DNA from: Paracoccaceae bacterium | Lineage (GTDB): Bacteria > Pseudomonadota > Alphaproteobacteria > Rhodobacterales > Rhodobacteraceae | Reading direction: 5' to 3' | Assembly (NCBI GenBank): GCA_958296035.1 | Contig: OY282431.1 | Location: 620,001-684,000 of the forward strand | Length of the DNA: 64,000 bases | Part shown: one piece after another, positions 19,136 through 27,949 of the stretch | How positions within the stretch are numbered: the stretch's first letter is position 1 | Layout: each line of letters starts with the position of its first letter | Program-made: the position numbers and the translations under genes | The notes under the pieces: generated by a model | The model's database searches: none | What the model was told of the DNA's origin: nothing | What the model saw: only the letters and a program-made list of their open reading frames with translations

Positions 19136-19911
19136 CGGCGTTTGGCATGCCTGAGAATGTGGACATGGTCCTTGGCATAAAGCGCACTGTCGGCGAAATC
19201 GTGCGACCCGAGAACAGGTCCGATCAATAGCAATGCTGTACGGGTCAGCTTGGCCTTGCGGATTTCCTGGTGAAGGCTTGCCAGCGTCGTGCGAATCAGC
19301 ATCTGATCTGGCCAACCGACACGGTAGGCGATGACCGACGGGCAACTTCCGCTGTATCTCGGGATCAATTGCCGCTGGATTTCTCGAGAATTTCGCACCG
19401 AAAGATGAATGGCAAGGGTCGCACCGGCCGAGGCCAGAGTCGACAGTTCTTCTCCTGCAGGCATACCGGACGACTTCATGCTTGTACGGGTGATGATGAG
19501 TGTTTGCCCAACTTCCGGAATGGTGAGTTCTTGCCCCAGGGCAGCCGCGGCGGCTGCAAATGCCGGAACACCCGGTATGATTTCGTACGGAATATTGTGT
19601 GCTCTCAAATGCCTGATCTGCTCGGCAATGGCCCCATAGATGGATGGGTCTCCGGAGTGTACTCTGGCCACATCCTTTCCGGCATCAGCAGCGGCATAAA
19701 TCAGTTCCATGATCTGTGCGAGGTGAAGCGACGCCGTATCGACTATCTGGGCACAATCAGGTGCGCAGTCGATGACAGCTGCTGGAACCAGAGATCCGGC
19801 ATACAGGCAAACCGGGCATGTCCTGATTAACCGCTGACCCTTTACCGTAACCAGTTCAGGGTCGCCGGGACCCGCACCGATGAAATATACTGTCACGTGC
19901 CTCTCGATCAA
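19129..19911 (-). CDS. cobM: Precorrin-4 / cobalt-precorrin-4 C11-methyltransferase
   Basis: CobM/CbiF methylates C11 of the tetrapyrrole. The 260-residue SAM-dependent enzyme shows VYFIGAGPGDPELVTVKGQ at the N-terminus, ARVHSGDPSIYGAIAEQ for SAM binding, IPYEIIPGVPAFAAAAAALG and LAIHLSVRN. The start overlaps the stop of the upstream cbiG/cobJ fusion by ATGA (19908-19911), so translation is probably coupled. It is the last gene of the cbiX-cobH-cobL-cobI-cbiG/cobJ-cobM run. Confidence 0.95.
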   Translation of the reverse strand: MIERHVTVYFIGAGPGDPELVTVKGQRLIRTCPVCLYAGSLVPAAVIDCAPDCAQIVDTASLHLAQIMELIYAAADAGKDVARVHSGDPSIYGAIAEQIRHLRAHNIPYEIIPGVPAFAAAAAALGQELTIPEVGQTLIITRTSMKSSGMPAGEELSTLASAGATLAIHLSVRNSREIQRQLIPRYSGSCPSVIAYRVGWPDQMLIRTTLASLHQEIRKAKLTRTALLLIGPVLGSHDFADSALYAKDHVHILRHAKRRQ

Positions 19912-21734
19912 TTGCCGGGAATATAGCCGCGGGGCGTAAATGCTTTCAGGAAGCCGGGCTCCGGAATGCCAGGATGCTTGTCAAGAAACCGCGAGCTTGA
20001 GTTCCCAACAATGACCACTGTTGACATATCGACCGTTTTCGGGTCGAAGGCATCCAACCTGTTAACCAGCACGTGTTCGCCTCGGCGTCCAACATTGCGC
20101 GCGAGCACAACCGGAGTCGACGCCGGTCGGTGATCACGAAGGACTTTCATAGCCTGCACAATAAGCTCTTGTCGCCGTCTGGATGCCGGATTGTAGAAAG
20201 CAATCACGAAGTCACTTTCCGCTGCCGCCTTGATCCTCTTGTGGATGTGTTCACGGGGTGTCAGCAAATCCGAGAGGGATATGGCGCAGAAGTCGTGGCC
20301 AAGAATGGCGCCGGTTTTCGCCGAAGCTGCCTGCATGGCCGAGACACCCGGGACTGACACAATTCTTACCCTGCGTGCTGCCGGTGAAACACCTCCATGT
20401 TTCGCGCCAAGCGAAAGCAACTCCAGAACCAGCGGCGCCATGGCATAGATGCCACTGTCACCGGAACACACAAGTGCCACGTTCCGTCCCAAGGCGGCTT
20501 GCTCTAGTGCGTGCCTGCAGCGGTCGATCTCCTGCCCCAGCGGAAACGACGCAATTTCGGAACTTGCTCCAATCAAGGCGGTAACGAGTTCAAGATACCT
20601 GGAATAACCGACAACCAGGTCGGCTGCAGCAAGTGCACGGGTGGCCTGAGGCGTTCGCCACTCAGAGAATCCCGGACCAATGCCAACGATGTTGAGTTGC
20701 CCTCTTGGCATGCCGGGCTTGCCGCGGACGGAGCCAATCCGGGCTATGGCACACGTAGCAGTTGCTGACTTGACCTTTGGAACGACCAGTTCGCCGGAAG
20801 GGCCTGCGGCGGCAAGGCTGGCAGCCTCACATACACCGTGACAACCAACCTCAAGAAACACACGTTCCGATGGCTGGGTCAATCTGCTGAATTCCTGCTC
20901 AAGCGTCGGTGCGTCGAAGAAGCGTACAGGCGAATTCAGTTCAGATGCCAGGCTGTGGATAGCGGGCTCGTCGGCTTTCAGGTCAATCGAATACATGCCG
21001 GCAATGCTGGCCGGCCGAATGCCGGCGTTATCAAGTGTTTTCAAGACAAGGCTGCGCAATTCATTGACACTACAGCCCCGAACGCATCCAACGCCGATCA
21101 CATATCGATGTCTTCGATAGACCAGCGGCACGCAGCCAGTCGCTGCAATCCTGATTGATTCTGAATCTCCACAATCTCTTCGGAAGGTGATGTTCGAGTG
21201 ACCTGTCAAAGGCTCAGTCCAGCAGGCACTCCCGGTTATTGTGACAATAGATCCATTGAGAATGGCCAATACCATGTCCTTGACGTCGCCGGGGTTCTCA
21301 AGTGTCCAGTGGGGCGGTGGACAGTCGAGAGGTACACCAAGGCGGAGGTCACTGGCCGTTGAAATGGCGGCATGCGAATCCAGCACCTGGGCCAGCTGGT
21401 TAGCCATGGGGTTAGCCCCGTGGTGACCACCCAGGAGCGGGATTACGGAATTCGCATCCTCCGGAATGCACAGAACCGGAGCGTCGTGTCGCTTTCCTGA
21501 AAGAAACGGAGCGAGTATCCGGATAATGATAGCTGCGGCACACACGCCGATTACCGGTCGACCGCCTATAAAGGCATCCCGCATTTCGGTCGATAGGTCC
21601 GAATACGTCCTGCATTGAAACTGGCCGCTTGCAGCGGGGCTGATCCGAAGCTCTCCGTCAACGGTCAGCGCGGCCTGCCGCGCAACCTCGTAGCCGCTTG
21701 CGGTCAGGCAAAACACAAGTGGTTTAACCGCCAC
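19908..21734 (-). CDS. cbiG/cobJ: CbiG-CobJ fusion: cobalt-precorrin-5A hydrolase and precorrin-3B C17-methyltransferase
   Basis: This 608-residue protein has two parts. Residues 1 to about 340 are CbiG-like: RPVIGVCAAAIIIRIL, LLGGHHGANPMANQLAQVLDSH, and the C-terminal CobE/CbiG block with VIGVGCVRGCSVNEL and SIDLKADEPAIHSLA. CbiG opens the delta-lactone and removes the C20 fragment in the early-cobalt pathway. From about 349 the CobJ/CbiH methyltransferase follows: LNIVGIGPGFSEWRTPQATRAL, VALVCSGDSGIYAMAPLVLEL, SVPGVSAMQAASAKTGA and FVIAFYNPASRRR. The fusion joins the ring-contraction methyltransferase to the following step. The start overlaps the cobI end by 11 bases. Confidence 0.95.
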   Translation of the reverse strand: MAVKPLVFCLTASGYEVARQAALTVDGELRISPAASGQFQCRTYSDLSTEMRDAFIGGRPVIGVCAAAIIIRILAPFLSGKRHDAPVLCIPEDANSVIPLLGGHHGANPMANQLAQVLDSHAAISTASDLRLGVPLDCPPPHWTLENPGDVKDMVLAILNGSIVTITGSACWTEPLTGHSNITFRRDCGDSESIRIAATGCVPLVYRRHRYVIGVGCVRGCSVNELRSLVLKTLDNAGIRPASIAGMYSIDLKADEPAIHSLASELNSPVRFFDAPTLEQEFSRLTQPSERVFLEVGCHGVCEAASLAAAGPSGELVVPKVKSATATCAIARIGSVRGKPGMPRGQLNIVGIGPGFSEWRTPQATRALAAADLVVGYSRYLELVTALIGASSEIASFPLGQEIDRCRHALEQAALGRNVALVCSGDSGIYAMAPLVLELLSLGAKHGGVSPAARRVRIVSVPGVSAMQAASAKTGAILGHDFCAISLSDLLTPREHIHKRIKAAAESDFVIAFYNPASRRRQELIVQAMKVLRDHRPASTPVVLARNVGRRGEHVLVNRLDAFDPKTVDMSTVVIVGNSSSRFLDKHPGIPEPGFLKAFTPRGYIPGN

Positions 21735-22443
21735 GAATTACGTTCCCGCCAGGCACCAGGATTGTCGAGAAGTATGGGGCATCGACAGGAGCATCTGCGA
21801 GCGGCAACACGCGTTGATGGGGCAGCGAAGCATGCGAAACATAAACTGCCGTGTCCGCCATGCCAACGCGTTGCAATACTCTTCGCAGTCTGGACAGATG
21901 GACACCTACCTTGACAATTACGAAGGCACCGCCTTGTGACAGCCGCGGTTCGAGCAAGCTATCTTCCGAGGTGCCGGTCAGGACAGTCAGACTCTCGGTT
22001 CGCCCGCAAAGCGGGAGTGTCGCTGCCGCCGCACAGGCAGTCAGCGAGGTCACTCCGGGAATGACCTTGACCGGATAGGCCTTCGAGACCCGGATCAACA
22101 GGTACATGAATGAACCATAAAAGAGGGGGTCGCCCTGACACAGGACAATCACATCTGTACCCTGGTCCAGGTGTTTCTCGATCTTGCGCTGTGCCTGATC
22201 ATAGACTTCGTTTGCAGGGAAGTGCTGCGCCAGCATCGGAATGATGATTGGCAACTCCACGGCATCTTCAGGAATGAACTGCGATGCAATCGAGCGCGCA
22301 AAGCTGTCTCCGACATCAGGCGCCGGATAGGCAATGACCCGCGCGCAGCGAATGGCCTTTGCTGCTTTCAGCGTCAGAAGTTCTGGATCGCCAGGACCCA
22401 GACCAACCCCTACAAGGGAGCCGATTACCTGGTCAGACGCCAT
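21724..22443 (-). CDS. cobI: Precorrin-2 / cobalt-precorrin-2 C20-methyltransferase
   Basis: CobI/CbiL methylates C20 of precorrin-2 or its cobalt form. The motifs are SLVGVGLGPGDPELLTLKAAKAI, VIVLCQGDPLFYGSFMYLL and KVIPGVTSLTACAAAATLPL. I chose the ATG at 22443. The longer frame starts with TTG at 22470 and adds nine residues that the family does not have. The start lies within the end of cobL (stop 22425), and the 3' end overlaps the start of cbiG/cobJ, so the genes are tightly packed. Confidence 0.94.
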   Translation of the reverse strand: MASDQVIGSLVGVGLGPGDPELLTLKAAKAIRCARVIAYPAPDVGDSFARSIASQFIPEDAVELPIIIPMLAQHFPANEVYDQAQRKIEKHLDQGTDVIVLCQGDPLFYGSFMYLLIRVSKAYPVKVIPGVTSLTACAAAATLPLCGRTESLTVLTGTSEDSLLEPRLSQGGAFVIVKVGVHLSRLRRVLQRVGMADTAVYVSHASLPHQRVLPLADAPVDAPYFSTILVPGGNVIRGG

Positions 22444-23654
22444 TGAACGACCGGCTTTTGTGGTGCCCAACTATGCTGGGGGCCCAACGGTTCACAACGG
22501 GCAATGGAAATGTTCACAAGTTCACCGCCATGCAACGCGTACAGTTCACTCACCAAGTGCTGATTTTCAAGTGTGACGGCATTCACTACCAGGCGGCCAT
22601 GCCGACCGAGCCTGGAAATACAGGCATTCACCAGTTCACGGCTCAACCCGCCCCCGATAAACACGCTGTCGGGATTCGGCAGCGACTTGATAACATCAAT
22701 TGTGACTGCACAGCGCACTTCAAACCGCGGCGCACCAAGCCCAATGGCATTTTTTGCTGCCAGGGAAGCACGTTTCGCGTTTTTCTCCACTCCGATGGCT
22801 TTGGCATCGCGGGCCACGCGCATCCATTCAATTGCAACTGTACCATGTCCGCATCCTAGGTCCCAGAGCATCTTTCCGCGCCCGGGATGAAGTGCGCAGA
22901 CAGTGATTGCACGTACCTCGCTCTTCGTGAAGTTGCCGTCGGTCTCGAAGATGTTGTCTGGCAGTCCAGGACCGCGCGGAAGCAGCACTTTGTCATGATC
23001 CGGAACACACTCAATGCACAGTGTATGAAATTCCGGAATCTGAACCGTAGTCTTGAGTTTATGCCAGTCGCATGCCACTCCTGAGTGTTTCGACTCATGC
23101 TTGCCACCAAGTGCACCAAGCACAGTCATAACGCTGCACGAATAACCATTGTTAACCAGAAGCCTGGCGATTTTCTCCGGAGAAGCGGCATCGGCTGTCA
23201 GCACTATCAGCCGAATGCCCGGAGACAACCACGGAACAATCTGCTCTGTCGGCCGACCGTGCACGGTCAGGGTTTCGACATCTGCCAAACTCCACTTCAT
23301 GCGGCAGCTGGCCAATTGAAAGGCAGACAATTGGGGATGGAAGCGGAGTATTTCCGGTGGCCAGTTGCGGGCGATCAACGCTCCTGCGGAGTACCAGAGC
23401 GGGTCACCGGTCACCAGTATGGCGACCCGCTTGCCAGCAAAGTTGCCAATCTCACCGACCATGGCCGAAAACGGACTTGGCCACCTGAACCTCTTTGCCT
23501 TGAGGTTTCCTGCCAGGTTGTGGTGCCGCCTGCCTCCAATTACGACTTCAGCCGTAGACAACGCTTCGAGAGCTGCTGTCGACAGCCCATCTCGACCATC
23601 TTCACCAACCCCGATAACGTCGATGGAATGAGGCGGTAAGTCAGACTCCACCAT
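22425..23654 (-). CDS. cobL: Precorrin-6B C5,15-methyltransferase and C12-decarboxylase (CbiE-CbiT fusion)
   Basis: CobL combines a CbiE-type methyltransferase (residues 1 to about 200; IDVIGVGEDGRDGLS, VAILVTGDPLWYSAGALI, SAFQLASCRMKWSLADVETLTVHGR) with a CbiT-type domain (about 230-409; SEVRAITVCALHPGRGKMLWDLGCGHGTVAIEW, then SVFIGGGLSR). Together they methylate C5 and C15 and decarboxylate the C12 acetate. I chose the ATG at 23654 because GAGG stands 6 bases upstream. An earlier ATG at 23675 has no such site. It overlaps the cobH end by 14 bases. Confidence 0.95.
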   Translation of the reverse strand: MVESDLPPHSIDVIGVGEDGRDGLSTAALEALSTAEVVIGGRRHHNLAGNLKAKRFRWPSPFSAMVGEIGNFAGKRVAILVTGDPLWYSAGALIARNWPPEILRFHPQLSAFQLASCRMKWSLADVETLTVHGRPTEQIVPWLSPGIRLIVLTADAASPEKIARLLVNNGYSCSVMTVLGALGGKHESKHSGVACDWHKLKTTVQIPEFHTLCIECVPDHDKVLLPRGPGLPDNIFETDGNFTKSEVRAITVCALHPGRGKMLWDLGCGHGTVAIEWMRVARDAKAIGVEKNAKRASLAAKNAIGLGAPRFEVRCAVTIDVIKSLPNPDSVFIGGGLSRELVNACISRLGRHGRLVVNAVTLENQHLVSELYALHGGELVNISIARCEPLGPQHSWAPQKPVVQWRLTR

Positions 23655-24303
23655 AACTACCTCGGATAGCCTCATCAGACTGCGAACACATGATGGTCAA
23701 TGCATTGACTGTAGCCGCTGCCATGCCTGAACCACCGCGTCTGCCGCGCAGCGTAATGTACTCGGCGCCACGGGAGTTGTTTTCAAGTTCGGCCTTGCTT
23801 TCCGCGGCACCGACAAATCCGACCGGAAAGCCGACAATGAGCGCCGGCAAAGAGCCTGTCGTGTCCATTATTTCCAGGAGTCGAAACAGCGCTGTCGGCG
23901 CGTTGCCGATGACGACAATCGATCCCGAAAGCATGTCTGCGGATAGCTCAACGCCTGCTGCGGCGCGCGTAATACCTGTCTTGGCGGCTGCCGGTCCGAC
24001 CCGGCAGTCGTCAATCATGGTTATGACAACCGATGAGGCCGGCAGAAATCTCTCCATAATTCCACACGCGGTCATCCTGGTGTCGCACAGGATTGGGGCG
24101 CCTCCTTTCAGGGCAGCGAGACCGCACGGTACAAAGTCTCTGGAAAAGACAAGATCATCAACCACATCCGGCATGCCCCCAGCGTGAATGATGCGGGCCA
24201 CTACCGGAGCCACATCCTGTGGCAGGCCATCAAGGTTGCTCTCCCGCGCAACTGCCTTGAAGCTCAGCTCATAAATTCGGCTGGGCCGGCGTTCGTACTT
24301 CAA
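23641..24303 (-). CDS. cobH: Precorrin-8X / cobalt-precorrin-8 methylmutase
   Basis: CobH/CbiC moves the methyl group from C11 to C12, giving (hydrogeno- or cob-)yrinate. The 220-residue protein carries VVARIIHAGGMPDVVDDLVFS, with the catalytic-site histidine in the IHA motif. It then has GAPILCDTRMTACGI, APTALFRLLEIM, ALIVGFPVGFVGAAESK and TLRGRRGGSGMAAATVNAL, all highly conserved. Its start overlaps the cbiX stop by ATGA (24300-24303). Confidence 0.96.
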   Translation of the reverse strand: MKYERRPSRIYELSFKAVARESNLDGLPQDVAPVVARIIHAGGMPDVVDDLVFSRDFVPCGLAALKGGAPILCDTRMTACGIMERFLPASSVVITMIDDCRVGPAAAKTGITRAAAGVELSADMLSGSIVVIGNAPTALFRLLEIMDTTGSLPALIVGFPVGFVGAAESKAELENNSRGAEYITLRGRRGGSGMAAATVNALTIMCSQSDEAIRGSYGGV

Positions 24304-25376
24304 CGGGAGTCCTGAAGGAGCTTGCGCACGCTATGGGGACCAAGCGGATGGGTCGCGTGCGGGTAAGGTGGATGGTGATGATGCACATGACTTTGGTCAT
24401 GGTCATGATGGTGTTCGCAGGATGCGTCCAACCGACAGGCCCCGGTACAAAAAGTGTCGCAGAGCAGGCAGGCCTCTACATTTGATCCAGGTGCAGACGC
24501 TCCCTGACCTTCAACATGGTGGTGGTGGCTGACCTGCGGTGAGCCGACTTCTGACTCGAACCCCAACACCTTGCTTCGGTACTTGCACATCGAGCAGTTC
24601 ATTGCGGTGTGACCCGAAAGTATTTCACGAGCCCGCTCGGCAAATACTTGCGCAACATTGGGATGATCACCCAGGTAGCCAGCCTTCACAAACTCAACCT
24701 CCGGATGGGCAGCCGCCACAAGGTCGGTAAAGCCGTATATGCGGTCGATTAGGATGCCGCTGAACAGGAAATACGGAAATACCACGATTCGCCGGTAGCC
24801 CAGCTTTAACGCATGTTCCAGACACGGTTTCACAAGCGGAAAGGTTACACCGGAATAGCCAACCTCGCACCAGCCAAAGCCAGTGCCTTCCCAGAGAAGC
24901 CGGGCCAACTTGGTTACGTTGGAATTTGCATCCGGATCAGAGCATCCCCGACCGATGACGATCAGACAGGTTTCGGTCAATGGCACCTGGCTGCCATTGC
25001 GTTCAAGTGGCTCCATGGCCTGGAAAATGCGATCTCGGCTAGCCTCGAGCAGCTTGGGGTCGATGCCCAGTTCTCGTCCATAGAACACGTCGATTCCATG
25101 CGCCCCGGCATAGGTGTTGAGGACTGACGGAATGTCATTCTTGACGTGCATGGCAGCGAACAGCATACCGGGAACGGCGAGTATCTGGTTGCACCCCCGG
25201 TTACGAAGGGCATCCAGGCCATCCCGAATTACCGGGTTTGCAAATTCCAGATATCCGTATTCTACCGGCCACTCGGGCAGAAGCGGCTGAATTTGTTCAG
25301 CCAGATTGGCAAACTCCCGAACAGCACCTTGCGAGCGGGAGCCGTGACCACAAATCATGACACCAGTTGTTTTCAT
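24300..25376 (-). CDS. cbiX: Sirohydrochlorin cobaltochelatase, long CbiX with Cys/His-rich tail
   Basis: CbiX inserts cobalt into sirohydrochlorin at the start of the oxygen-independent B12 route. The protein begins GVMICGHGSRSQGAVREF, whose His is the first catalytic histidine. It has two repeated chelatase halves, the second around GYSGVTFPLVKPCLEHAL and FPYFLFSGILIDRI. After the chelatase body there is MNCSMC, matching the MXCXXC Fe-S motif described for long CbiX proteins. Next come CLLCDTFCTGAC and a tail of about 40 residues very rich in His (EHHHDHDQSHVHHHHPP), a likely metal store or delivery region. It is the first gene of the second minus-strand cob run. Confidence 0.93.
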   Translation of the reverse strand: MKTTGVMICGHGSRSQGAVREFANLAEQIQPLLPEWPVEYGYLEFANPVIRDGLDALRNRGCNQILAVPGMLFAAMHVKNDIPSVLNTYAGAHGIDVFYGRELGIDPKLLEASRDRIFQAMEPLERNGSQVPLTETCLIVIGRGCSDPDANSNVTKLARLLWEGTGFGWCEVGYSGVTFPLVKPCLEHALKLGYRRIVVFPYFLFSGILIDRIYGFTDLVAAAHPEVEFVKAGYLGDHPNVAQVFAERAREILSGHTAMNCSMCKYRSKVLGFESEVGSPQVSHHHHVEGQGASAPGSNVEACLLCDTFCTGACRLDASCEHHHDHDQSHVHHHHPPYPHATHPLGPHSVRKLLQDSR

Positions 25377-25549
25377 TAAATATCCTTCCGGCCAGTGGCT
25401 GGCAGAAGCCGAGTCCTATTGCCGCGGACTCACAGAATTCAACCCCTTTGCAGGTCCGGAGTGGCTCAAGCCGCGACCTGGAAATGGATTTGCCTGGATT
25501 CCCGCCACGCTCTGCAGCGATTCTGATTTGGTCTGCCAGGGCTGTGATA

Positions 25550-27205
25550 TCATCGCGAAAACTTCTTGTGTTTGGCTCGCCCCGGTATGACTGCTTCGGA
25601 CCCGAACCTCGAAATCTTGTCTTTAATGTAATCTTCGAAGTTGCCTGCAAACCACTCAACGTCAGCGTGCCCTTCAAATGCCAGCATGTGTGTACACAGC
25701 CGATCGAGAAAAAACCGGTCATGTGAAATAATCATTACACATCCCGCAAACTGTTCGATTGCCTCTTCCAGCGCTCGCAAGGTTTCCACATCAAGATCAT
25801 TTGTAGGTTCGTCCAGCAGCAGAAAGTTGCCGCCGGACTTCAGTAGTTTGGCGAGATGGACACGGTTGCGTTCCCCACCGGATAACAAGCCGGTTTTCTT
25901 TTGCTGATCAGTGCCCCTGAAATTAAATGACGAGCAGTATGCTCTTGAGTTTACCTCGATATTTCCAAGCTGAATTATGTCATGGCCTCCGCTGATTTCT
26001 TCCCAAACAGTACGATCGGGGTTCAATTTGTCTCGGTCCTGATCAACGTAGGACAGTCGTACGGTGTCACCGAGCTCAACACTTCCGGAATCGGTTCGCA
26101 GCTGTCCGCTGATCAGCCGGAACAAGGTTGTTTTTCCCATTCCGTTTGCACCTATTACGCCGACGATGGCACTCCTGGGAACCGTGAAGCTCAGGTTTTC
26201 TATCAGGACATTCCCACCCAGTTCTGTTGTCAACCGTTTCACCTGAAGGACATCCGTACCCAGGCGCGGGCCGTTCGGGATTACTATTTGTGCTCTGTTT
26301 ATCCGCTCGCGGACTGACTGACTGGCAAGCTCATTGTAGGCACCAATCCGTGCCCTTTGCTTGGCCTGACGGGCGCGGGTGCTGGCCCGGATCCACCTGA
26401 GTTCACGTTCCAGCGTGCGCTGGCGTGCCCTATCCTGACGAGCTTCGTGTTTCTGTCTCTTCGCCTTCAGCTCAAGCCAGGCTGAGTAGTTTCCCTGGTA
26501 GGGGATGCCGCGACCTCTGTCCAGTTCTAGAATCCAGCCGGTAATCTCATCAAGAAAGTACCTGTCGTGAGTTACGATCAAGCAAGTTCCCTTGCAATTG
26601 ATCAGGAATTGTTGCAGCCACGCCACGGTTTCCGCGTCAAGGTGATTGGTCGGCTCGTCGAGCAACAATATGTCCGGTTGGCTCAGTAACAACCGACACA
26701 ACGCGACTCGTCGTCGCTCGCCACCTGACAGGGAATCAGGTGGCGCATCATCAGGAGGACAGCGGACCGCCTCCATTGCTTGATTGATGCGTGTATCAAG
26801 TGTCCACAAGTCCTGTGCGTCGATTATGTCCTGCAGCTCCGCCATTTCATCGGCATTTTCGTCTGAATAGTCTGCTGCAAGCTCATCATATCGATCAAGA
26901 ATCTGCTGTTGATGTGCAACCCCTAGGCAGACATTCTGTCGCACCGAAAGACGAGCATCAAGCTCAGGCTCCTGGGGGAGATAGCCGACACGAATTCCCT
27001 TGGCTGCCCGAGCTTCACCGATATAGTCCTTGTCAAGCCCGGCCATGATGCGAAGCAAGGTACTTTTCCCGGACCCATTTACTCCAACCACGCCAATTTT
27101 CGCCCCGGGCAAGAACGAGAGACGAATATTCTCGAAACATTTCTTGCCACCAGAATATACCTTTGTAACTCCTGACATGTGAAAGACATAATCGTGTTTC
27201 GGCAT
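25550..27205 (-). CDS. ettA: Energy-dependent translational throttle protein EttA (ABC-F)
   Basis: EttA is a cytosolic ABC-F ATPase that binds the ribosomal E site and gates entry into elongation according to the ATP/ADP ratio. The 551-residue protein, close to the usual 555, has two ABC domains: Walker A GVNGSGKSTLL with LSGGERRRVALCRLLL, and GANGMGKTTLF with LSGGERNRVHLAKLL. The arm insertion sits in the first domain and an Arg/Gln-rich linker (RQDRARQRTLERELRWIRAS) lies between the domains. No membrane segments are present, which excludes a transporter. It is a single gene, and 173 bases separate its end from cbiX. Confidence 0.95.
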   Translation of the reverse strand: MPKHDYVFHMSGVTKVYSGGKKCFENIRLSFLPGAKIGVVGVNGSGKSTLLRIMAGLDKDYIGEARAAKGIRVGYLPQEPELDARLSVRQNVCLGVAHQQQILDRYDELAADYSDENADEMAELQDIIDAQDLWTLDTRINQAMEAVRCPPDDAPPDSLSGGERRRVALCRLLLSQPDILLLDEPTNHLDAETVAWLQQFLINCKGTCLIVTHDRYFLDEITGWILELDRGRGIPYQGNYSAWLELKAKRQKHEARQDRARQRTLERELRWIRASTRARQAKQRARIGAYNELASQSVRERINRAQIVIPNGPRLGTDVLQVKRLTTELGGNVLIENLSFTVPRSAIVGVIGANGMGKTTLFRLISGQLRTDSGSVELGDTVRLSYVDQDRDKLNPDRTVWEEISGGHDIIQLGNIEVNSRAYCSSFNFRGTDQQKKTGLLSGGERNRVHLAKLLKSGGNFLLLDEPTNDLDVETLRALEEAIEQFAGCVMIISHDRFFLDRLCTHMLAFEGHADVEWFAGNFEDYIKDKISRFGSEAVIPGRAKHKKFSR

Positions 27206-27949
27206 GGTCTTACATCGCAGTGGTTAGGAAGGCAGCGTTTAGCCTTGATGAATACTGACAGGAATCTCTGCTGCCCGAATTCTCTCGGTGGCGCAGAAGC
27301 TCGCACAATTCTGGTCGGGTCTTGTGAACCGGTATTACTCGACTGTCGACGATGTGTACAAAGGCTTTTGTGGATCCGTGGTTAGATCCCATTGAGGCGC
27401 CATAGACTGGAACGATTGCATTAGAGCGATCAATAGTCCGCCCGCGCCGTTGCAGATGCGACAATTCACAAAGGAGCATACAAGCCTCACAACTGGACGA
27501 AGGCGCTGGCCTGGGCAGGAAACTGTCACGCGATCAATGGAGCACTGGTACATTGCTGGAGTTCAGGTCAAACCCAGGTCCTGGCCATGGTTCGGGGCGG
27601 AGAATTCAACCAGGACCGAAAGCAAGGACGGGCGACTTGCCGAAATCTTGTTCGGCTGATCCGAGGCTAGATCTCGGATCATCGTTGGTTGGAAACAATC
27701 GCCACAGTTCACAGGGTCAGTGTGCTACGAGCTCAATTCTTGATTCTTGATGCCGACCATTGCCACAGTCAATTGTGGTGGTAATGTCCGGCACATCTGC
27801 TCTGTCGAGAATTCCACAAAGAATTGGAAGAATGGAAACTTCTGGATGAAACACTCTTGACGAAAGATGTAGAACAGCTCTCTAGCATCTGACCATCGGT
27901 GGATGTCAAGAATGCGTATGTGGCAGGGGTCCAAACCGGCAATACTCCA
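27206..27949. other. Intergenic region between ettA and nadD
   Basis: This stretch of about 740 bases separates divergent genes. No supported coding sequence was found. It contains a perfect 9-bp stem-loop (27657-27681) just after the end of a weak open frame. The promoters for ettA and nadD should lie here. Confidence 0.4.
27657..27681. repeat. Perfect inverted repeat (stem-loop)
   Basis: TGATCCGAG (27657-27665) is followed by a 7-base loop and CTCGGATCA (27673-27681). There is no T-run on either side, so a classical terminator is not supported. It could be an operator or RNA hairpin. Confidence 0.5.

Noticed and set aside
25377..25549. Possible cobalamin riboswitch upstream of cbiX
   Set aside because: Short GCCACT-like pieces occur on the minus strand, but the B12 box and the conserved core are absent, so I do not call it.
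27657..27681. Intrinsic terminator
   Set aside because: The stem is perfect but no T-run follows on either strand and no certain gene ends beside it, so it is listed only as an inverted repeat.
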